This document shows positions 29,809-34,622 of a stretch of 34,622 bases of DNA, in pieces. The position numbers were made by a program, and so were the translations under genes. The stretch is from contig JACSRI010000116.1 of assembly GCA_014879845.1 (NCBI GenBank), positions 1 to 34,622 on the forward strand. Reading direction: 5' to 3'. The DNA is from Opitutaceae bacterium. GTDB lineage: Bacteria > Verrucomicrobiota > Verrucomicrobiia > Opitutales > Opitutaceae. Under the pieces are notes generated by a model. That model was not told the origin of the DNA. It saw only the letters and a program-made list of their open reading frames with translations, and searched no databases. The number at the start of each line of letters is the position of its first letter. Position 1 is the stretch's first letter.

Positions 29809-31086
29809 TCACGCGTCGCGCAGATACACGAGCAGGCGCTGCGTGATCGGCGTGACGGCGTTGTGTTCCTTGATTTTGCGGATGAGCGAATCGTCGAGCG
29901 CGCGATCCTCGGGTATGAGCAGCAGGCCCGATGGGCTGTAGATGCCGGAGGCGAGGACCTGGCCGGGACTCAACTCGAGCAGCGTCACCTCGCGCACCTT
30001 GCGCGGGAGATTCATCGAGTGCGACACCTTCAGGAAGAGCCGCACGGCCTCGGGATCGAAGGCACGGCCGGATTCCTGCAGGATCGTATCGAGTGCCTGG
30101 TCGCGTGGGTGGCTGCTCTCGACAAACGCGACGGCGACCGCGAGGTAGCGCGCCGGCCGCGGGATGTCCTCGCCGGCGATGCCATCGGGATAACCGCGGC
30201 CGTCGAAGCGCTCGTGGTGCGCGCGGATCGTCTCGCCGACATCGCGCAGCTCGTCGACGAACGAGGCGAGCGTCTGGCCGTAGATCGGGTGATGGCGCAG
30301 CAGGTCCTGCTCGGACGAGGACAGCCCGTCGGGATCGTTGAGCGAGCGCGTGACGAGGCCGCGCGGCAGGCCGATCATGCCGATGTTGTTGAGCCACGCG
30401 CTCGCCGTGAGCACGTGTTTCTCCTCGGCGGTAAACGGCCCGATATCAGCCATCTGGTGACAGATCGTCGTCACCGCCTTGGTCTGGCGGCCGAGCACGG
30501 GGTGGAACGTCTCGATCAGGCGATAGCACAGCTCGAGCGAGTGCTCGAAGTTGCGGCGCAGTGCCTCGTGGGCGTGGTCCAGGGCGGTCTTGCCCGCCGA
30601 GAGCTCCTTGAGGCGGTCCTCGAGGAGGTGGTTGGCGGCGACGAGCTTTTCATTGAGCTCGAGCGTGTCGCGGCGCAGGCGCTCGTTTTGCTCGAGCAAC
30701 TGGAAGCGGTGGACGCCGTTGCGCACGGTCGCGAGCAGTTCCTCGCGGATCCAGGGCTTGGCGAGAAAGCGGAAGATCTCCCCGCGGTTGACCGCCTCGA
30801 TCACGGTGTTGAGCGTGAGCACACCCGTGATGAGGATGCGCGAGGCGTGGGGCTGGTGCTGCTTGCAGGCCGCGAGGAAGTCCAGGCCGCTCATCTCCGG
30901 CATGCGCTGGTCGGAGATGATCACCGAGAATGGGGTCTTTTCCACCGCGGCCAGGGCGGCCTTGGCGCTGGAAAACACCGCCAGCTCGTAGTGTTCCCGG
31001 CTGAGAGTCTCCTTGATCGCGAGCAGGATGATCTCGTCATCGTCCAGCAGTAGAATCCTCGGGAGCGGTTCGTCGGCAGTGGCCAT
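29809..31086 (-). CDS. Receiver-HD-GYP response regulator with the HD pair replaced by NN
   Basis: A 425-residue protein. Residues 9-125 are a receiver: Asp15-Asp17 pocket in ILLLDDDEI, phospho-acceptor Asp59 in ISDQRMPEMSG, Thr87 in ILITG and Lys110 in FLAKPW; all key residues are intact. Residues 127-180 are a coiled coil. Residues 185-350 are an HD-GYP domain, normally a cyclic-di-GMP phosphodiesterase: HHERFDGRGYPDGIAG (290-305) is complete and LRHHPIYGQ is kept. The metal-binding LLHDIGKIGIP motif, however, reads WLNNIGMIGLP, with Asn233-Asn234 for His-Asp and Met for Lys. Loss of these ligands suggests no catalysis, so it may be a cyclic-di-GMP sensor. Residues 355-425 are a small C-terminal domain. 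It diverges from the CheX gene. Confidence 0.9.
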   Translation of the reverse strand: MATADEPLPRILLLDDDEIILLAIKETLSREHYELAVFSSAKAALAAVEKTPFSVIISDQRMPEMSGLDFLAACKQHQPHASRILITGVLTLNTVIEAVNRGEIFRFLAKPWIREELLATVRNGVHRFQLLEQNERLRRDTLELNEKLVAANHLLEDRLKELSAGKTALDHAHEALRRNFEHSLELCYRLIETFHPVLGRQTKAVTTICHQMADIGPFTAEEKHVLTASAWLNNIGMIGLPRGLVTRSLNDPDGLSSSEQDLLRHHPIYGQTLASFVDELRDVGETIRAHHERFDGRGYPDGIAGEDIPRPARYLAVAVAFVESSHPRDQALDTILQESGRAFDPEAVRLFLKVSHSMNLPRKVREVTLLELSPGQVLASGIYSPSGLLLIPEDRALDDSLIRKIKEHNAVTPITQRLLVYLRDA

Positions 31087-31225
31087 GGTTCTGTAAATGA
31101 TTGATCGGCCGGGACGGGGAGGATTTCAGCCTGATTCAGAGGGGCGGGGCATGCAATCCCACTCCGAAATCGGCGCCAATTCCGCACTGAATAATTCTGC
31201 CTAGGTGACGATACATGCCGTTACT

Positions 31226-31768
31226 ATGTCCGATACAGCGCTACCGGCCGCTCCCGAGGCCTTGCTTGCGGAGATGATGATCGATGCCGTCGAGAAGGTC
31301 TTTGGTACCATGGTTCGACGGAAGGCGAATCTCATCCGCCAATTCGTGTCGACGCGCGATCACTCCCATGCCCCGGACCTCGAAGGCACCGACATCTCGG
31401 TCGTCGTCGGCACGGTCGGTTTCATCGGCAAGATCAACGGCGTCATCTACCTCTATCTGCCCGAGAAACTCGCGACCCGGCTCGCGTGTGATATGCTCGG
31501 CCTGGAGCCGTCCGACCTCGGCGACGGCGATGCCGAGACAGTCAACGATGCCATCGGCGAACTCACCAACATGATCGTGGGCACGTTCAAGAACCAGCTC
31601 TGCGACCGCGGCCTGGATTGCCACCTGACGATCCCGTCGATCCTGCGCGGCTCGCACTTCAAGGTGCAGCCCGTCGCCAACGCCCTCCGCAGTGTTTTCG
31701 AATTTGAGACGACCGACCAGCGCTTCCTCGCCGACGTGCTCATCGATCCGTCGCACACCACCCTCTAA
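31226..31768 (+). CDS. CheX-family chemotaxis phosphatase
   Basis: A 180-residue protein. The GELTNMIVG motif (111-119) has Glu112 and Asn115, the E-x2-N pair by which CheC/CheX/FliY phosphatases dephosphorylate CheY-P; preceded by VNDAIG it is the single-motif form of CheX. VVGTVGFIGKINGVIYLYLPEKLATRLA (60-87) gives the CheX central strands. There is no membrane segment. ATG at 31226 is preferred to a GTG at 31205, because homology begins after MSDTALPAAP. It lies 11 bases before a receiver gene that could be its substrate, in the same operon. The 139 bases upstream are shared with the divergent HD-GYP gene. Expected role: lowering phosphate on a receiver to reset signalling. Confidence 0.88.
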   Translation: MSDTALPAAPEALLAEMMIDAVEKVFGTMVRRKANLIRQFVSTRDHSHAPDLEGTDISVVVGTVGFIGKINGVIYLYLPEKLATRLACDMLGLEPSDLGDGDAETVNDAIGELTNMIVGTFKNQLCDRGLDCHLTIPSILRGSHFKVQPVANALRSVFEFETTDQRFLADVLIDPSHTTL

Positions 31769-31779
31769 AAAGACTCCCG

Positions 31780-32910
31780 ATGCCGAAGAAGATCCTCTCC
31801 GTTGATGACTCGAAGACCGTGCGCCTCATCGTCCGCAAGGCGATGAAGCCGTACGACATGATCGTGTGCGAAGCGCAGAATGGCGAGGAGGGGCTCGCCG
31901 TCGCCCGCGCCGAGAAGCCCGACCTCATCCTCCTCGACGTCACCATGCCCGTGATGGACGGCGTGGAGATGCTCACGCGCCTCAAGGCCGATCCCGAGCT
32001 CAAGCAGATCCCCGTGATGATGCTCACCGCCGAGGCCGGCCGTGAGAACATCCTCAAGATCGCGAAGATCGGCGTGCGCGACTACATCGTGAAGCCCTTC
32101 ACCGAGCAGGTGCTCGTCGAGAAACTCTCGCGCATCATGACGCTCACCCCGGCTGCCGCCGCCGGAGCCGCCGCGCCTGCCGCGGGTGGCGCGCCCACCG
32201 GCCGCACGGTCTTCATCGTCGAGGACAAGCCCGCCATCGTGCAGGCCGTGACCGAGACGGTGAAGAACAGCGCGTGGACCTGGAAACATTTCACGACGTC
32301 GGCCGAGGCCTTCCAGGCCGCGGAGAAGACGCCGCCCGCCGCCGTCGTGGTCAGCCTCTCGCTGCCCGAGGGCGCCGCCATCGACCTGCTTCGCAGCTTC
32401 CGCGGCCGTCCCGCGCTCGCGGCGACTCCGTTCGTCGGGCTCGCCGTGAAGACGGCCTCCGAGGACATCCAGCGCGCGCAGGAGTCCGGCTTTGCCGGTG
32501 TATCCTCCAAACCGATCGACGCCGCCGACCTCGAGGCCAAGCTCCGCCGCGCGCTCAAGCTCGAGGGCGTGTTCCGCGCCGCCGAGCTGACCAAGGACCA
32601 CATGCTCGTGCGCATCTCCGAGGAGATGACTTCCGCGCAGCTCGATGTCGCGATGGCGCAGGTGATGGAGAAGGTCACCGAGGCGGCCGACTCCGGCCTG
32701 GGCCTCGCCGTCTTCGACCTCACGGCCGTCAAGACCTTCACTGTGGAGATCCTCAAGTTCCTCATCAGCGCCACGCGCAAGTGCGAGGACCTGGGCATGC
32801 GCTGCGTGCTCCTCGGCACGAGCGAACTCGCCGCCGCCGCGCGCACGTTCGACGAGTCGAAGGATTGGACCTTCCACGCCAAGCTCGAGTCCGCCATGGC
32901 CACGGCCTGA
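31780..32910 (+). CDS. Receiver / pseudo-receiver / STAS-domain signalling protein
   Basis: A 376-residue protein. Residues 4-120 are a canonical receiver: SVDDSK (7-12), phospho-acceptor Asp53 in LILLDVTMP, Thr83 in MLTAE and Lys105 in IVKPF. A linker (124-140) is Ala/Gly/Pro-rich. Residues 142-262 repeat the receiver fold with the catalytic Asp lost: FIVEDKPAI keeps part of the acidic pocket, but the acceptor position is Ser192 in VVVSLSLPEG; Lys244 is retained in SSKPID. Residues 272-376 resemble a STAS domain (MLVRISEEMTSAQ, AVFDLTAVKTFTVEILKFL, CVLLGTSEL), as in anti-anti-sigma factors. Being directly after the CheX gene, the first receiver is the probable CheX substrate. A strong terminator follows. 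The output is likely protein-protein binding, not DNA binding. Confidence 0.88.
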   Translation: MPKKILSVDDSKTVRLIVRKAMKPYDMIVCEAQNGEEGLAVARAEKPDLILLDVTMPVMDGVEMLTRLKADPELKQIPVMMLTAEAGRENILKIAKIGVRDYIVKPFTEQVLVEKLSRIMTLTPAAAAGAAAPAAGGAPTGRTVFIVEDKPAIVQAVTETVKNSAWTWKHFTTSAEAFQAAEKTPPAAVVVSLSLPEGAAIDLLRSFRGRPALAATPFVGLAVKTASEDIQRAQESGFAGVSSKPIDAADLEAKLRRALKLEGVFRAAELTKDHMLVRISEEMTSAQLDVAMAQVMEKVTEAADSGLGLAVFDLTAVKTFTVEILKFLISATRKCEDLGMRCVLLGTSELAAAARTFDESKDWTFHAKLESAMATA

Positions 32911-32947
32911 GGGCGCGCCTCGCGCTTTCAGTTCCGACCTTCTTGCC

Positions 32948-32983
32948 GCCGCCGTCCGGTTTGCCGGACGGCGGCTTTGTTTT
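32948..32983 (+). terminator. Intrinsic terminator of the CheX / receiver-STAS operon
   Basis: A perfect 12-bp stem, GCCGCCGTCCGG (32948-32959) with 32964-32975, closed by TTTG and followed by TTTGTTTT, 37 bases after the stop. Confidence 0.95.
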
Positions 32984-33236
32984 CCGGTCCCGTGAAGCCG
33001 TCGGTGTAGTCGCGTTTGCCAGACGCGGCGAAGACACGTCGGAGGCCAGCCCCACGGCTCGACCTTGCGCGAGGAGGTGTGTCGTGACTGGAGGCCGGGT
33101 CACCGAACCGGCGCGCCGCGAGGGGTCACGCGGCCTACAGGCAGACGCCTGCCATCACGTCCCGCTACACCTCGCCGCGGCCGTGCGCTGTTGTTGTCTT
33201 GCCGTGCGTCGCGGCATCGGCGTGCGTGGCGCGACG
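32984..33236. other. Gene-free stretch with one small palindrome
   Basis: Between the terminator and the next start (with the terminator, 326 bases without a gene) I see no coding sequence that I trust; long frames here are shadows reading into the next gene. An imperfect palindrome, GGCAGACGCCTGCC (33140-33153, 12 of 14), follows CTAC and resembles short dispersed GC-rich repeats. No convincing promoter is visible. Confidence 0.5.
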
Positions 33237-34289
33237 ATGGCGCAAACCTTCAAGGGCTGGATCGGCAGGGATCTCGACGAGCACGGCATGGCCTGGGCCA
33301 TCCTCGTGCGCGAGCGCACCGGGGGCTGGTGCGAACTCGGCGCGTTTCTCGTCGACGCCTGGTGCCTCGGCGTGAAGGACGCGTACTACGACGAGCTTCC
33401 GGCCGACGAGGTCCAGGCCTTCCTCGACGACCAGCTTCCGGCCGACATGCGCGAAGAGGTCGAGCCGGCCTGCGTGCGCGCGCTCGTCGAAGGCGCGGTC
33501 GCCTACGCGCAATCGCTGGGCTTTCTCCCGCACCGCGACTACCGCAAGGCGCGCAAGGTGTTCGGTCCACTCAAGGCAACCGACTGCACGCGCGTCTTCA
33601 CCTTCGGTCGCGGCGGCCGCCCGTGCTTCATGGCCGGGCCCGACGACGACGAGGCGCGCATCAATCGCGTGCTCGCTGTCCTCACCGCGCGTCTCGGCGC
33701 CGACGGGTTCGACTTCGTCGACCCGGCCGACGAGGAGGCCCGGGAGGACGAGGTCATCGAGCCGCTCTATCGCTTCATCGAGGACGGGCGCTGTCCGGAT
33801 CGGGCCTACAGCGGCCACGAGGCGTATGGGTTTCTCACCGGCACATGCCTTCTGCCCGACGCCGTGGAGCCCGCGGCCTGGCCCGTGGCATTCTGGGGCG
33901 GCGAGTCGGCGATCCCGGCCTTCCGCGACGCCGCCGAGGCCGAGGCGATCACGGCCGCCATCCTTGCGCTGCGCGAGCAGATCGCGCGCGACCTCGAGGA
34001 CGGGGCTTATGACATCGGCCTGCCTGAAGTGGGTGATGCGGACCGCGAGCGATTCGCGCGCCGCTGCTGCGCCGGTTTCCTGCGCGGCCTGGCTCTCGTG
34101 CCCAAGGTGCTCGCGTGGTTGCGCGGCCATCCCGAGGGTGCGGCCGCGGTTTCGTTGCTCGAGCGTACCGCCGGCGGCGAGGCGACCATCGGCGAATCGT
34201 GCGAGGACGAGATGGTCGATGCGATCCTCCGACTCGACGAGCTCGCGCGCGAACTGATCCAGGGATCCGATACGGTCGCCGGAGGTTGA
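33237..34289 (+). CDS. Two-domain conserved protein with C-terminal UPF0149 (YecA/YgfB-like) domain
   Basis: A 350-residue cytoplasmic protein. Residues 15-160 form a domain I know only as an uncharacterised conserved module: WAILVRERTGGW, FLVDAWCLGVKDAYY (38-51), AQSLGFLPHRDY (91-102) and FTFGRGGRPCFMAGPDDDE (121-139) are its landmarks. Residues 190-340 match UPF0149: HEAYGFLTGTCLLPDAVEP (194-212), WPVAFWGG and RFARRCCAGFLRGLALVP, the all-helical pattern of YgfB/YecA proteins. These families often carry a C-terminal SEC-C zinc motif, which is missing here. Function is unknown in both halves. ATG at 33237 begins just before the first domain. It is a single gene, converging 18 bases from the next one. 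Confidence 0.82.
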   Translation: MAQTFKGWIGRDLDEHGMAWAILVRERTGGWCELGAFLVDAWCLGVKDAYYDELPADEVQAFLDDQLPADMREEVEPACVRALVEGAVAYAQSLGFLPHRDYRKARKVFGPLKATDCTRVFTFGRGGRPCFMAGPDDDEARINRVLAVLTARLGADGFDFVDPADEEAREDEVIEPLYRFIEDGRCPDRAYSGHEAYGFLTGTCLLPDAVEPAAWPVAFWGGESAIPAFRDAAEAEAITAAILALREQIARDLEDGAYDIGLPEVGDADRERFARRCCAGFLRGLALVPKVLAWLRGHPEGAAAVSLLERTAGGEATIGESCEDEMVDAILRLDELARELIQGSDTVAGG

Positions 34290-34307
34290 AAAGCGCGACG
34301 GGCCAGC

Positions 34308-34622
34308 CTACTCGCCCGGGGCGGGCGAATCGGGCAGCGTGATCGGGACCTGCACCCGGGCGAGGATGCGGTCAAAGCGCGCATCGTCGCGCAGCACGGC
34401 GAAGGTCGGATCCATCGCTAGGTAACGCGGGTCGACTGCCGCCGGCACGTTGAGCAGACGCTCGAGCTCGGCGAAGAAGCGGTCGCGCTCATCGAGCACC
34501 GCGAGGATGATCAGGCGCCCCGGCGCGGTGAAGAACTCGTTGGCCCCGGCGTTGCGCGCCGCCTCCACGGCGTCGCCGGAGAATGGAGACGCCTCGACCG
34601 CGCCGTCGGCGAGCGCGAGGGC
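34308..34622 (-). CDS. C-terminal part of a TPR-type protein, 5' end outside window
   Basis: The frame is open to the window edge, so the gene starts beyond 34622; 104 residues are visible. The sequence is two helices (GDAVEAARNAGANEFFTAPGRLIILAVLDERD and RFFAELERLLN), then YLAMDPTFAVLRDDARFDRILARV. The last motif, DPxFxxLRxDxRFxxLL, is the common C-terminal end of TPR proteins attached to adenylate cyclases, protein kinases and winged-helix regulators. The catalytic or DNA-binding part is not in the window, so the function cannot be read. The short Pro-rich tail (SPAPGE) ends 18 bases from the converging UPF0149 gene. Confidence 0.7.
   Translation of the reverse strand, partial: ALALADGAVEASPFSGDAVEAARNAGANEFFTAPGRLIILAVLDERDRFFAELERLLNVPAAVDPRYLAMDPTFAVLRDDARFDRILARVQVPITLPDSPAPGE

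Noticed and set aside
29617-31053. 478-residue plus-strand frame opposite the receiver-HD-GYP gene
   Set aside because: The minus-strand protein has intact receiver and GYP motifs; the plus frame is its shadow.
31172-31185. GG-N10-GC, spaced as in a sigma-54 promoter, upstream of the CheX gene
   Set aside because: Only the GG and GC match; the rest of the consensus (TGGCAC, TTGC) is absent.
1-34622. tRNA, rRNA, integrase, transposase or CRISPR
   Set aside because: None was seen by reading; no recombinase motifs appear among the genes and no cloverleaf was noticed.

Overview
The window looks like a chromosomal piece of a high-GC, didermic, probably motile bacterium, most likely a verrucomicrobium of the Opitutaceae type. 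The reasons are the strong G/C bias at third codon positions in the flanking genes, starts that mostly lack a good Shine-Dalgarno, the kinds of dispersed palindromic and short tandem repeats between genes, and the mix of heptose-epimerase, CheX and multi-receiver genes. No search was run, so this placement is an inference.

Region 1 (1-5300) is housekeeping: the 3' end of a DUF4380-like gene, a secreted alpha/beta hydrolase fused to a SAM-hydroxide-adenosyltransferase C-terminal barrel (minus), histidinol-phosphate aminotransferase, thymidine phosphorylase and a hotdog thioesterase. They are separated by dispersed repeats. Region 2 (5301-6605) holds an HldD-family ADP-heptose epimerase homologue (minus) whose catalytic tyrosine position carries glutamate, followed by a divergent upstream region with a palindrome.

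Region 3 (6606-22849) is the most unusual part: ten tightly packed plus-strand genes, five junctions overlapping by 1-4 bases. They encode an unrecognised 690-residue protein, a phosphodiesterase-nucleotidyltransferase fusion, three GT2 and two GT4 glycosyltransferases, a 1031-residue WbsX / three-Rossmann / methyltransferase fusion, a zinc-ribbon methyltransferase, a UDP-uronate-type epimerase and a short CMP-sugar cytidylyltransferase. Six copies of one small Rossmann-like domain (GAGxGG, then (D/N)xD, then IASxY-like) are attached to four of these otherwise unrelated enzymes, three of them in tandem in the WbsX protein. There is no flippase, polymerase, ABC exporter or initiating sugar-phosphate transferase here. 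The locus therefore makes or decorates a glycan whose export is encoded elsewhere, or glycosylates a protein in the cytoplasm. Its base composition up to about 20 kb is visibly less G/C-biased than the flanks, which suggests acquisition.

Region 4 (22894-27850) has a MetR-like LysR regulator (minus), a lipoprotein with its own terminator, and a three-gene operon with a structured leader (secreted Ala/Pro-rich protein, TPR protein, small helical FlgN-like protein). Region 5 (27908-32910) is signalling: a PAS histidine-kinase-like protein with a degenerate ATP site, a single-domain response regulator, a receiver-HD-GYP protein in which the HD pair is NN, and a CheX phosphatase next to a receiver / pseudo-receiver / STAS protein. 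Region 6 (33237-34622) has a UPF0149-type protein and the 3' part of a convergent gene that runs off the window.
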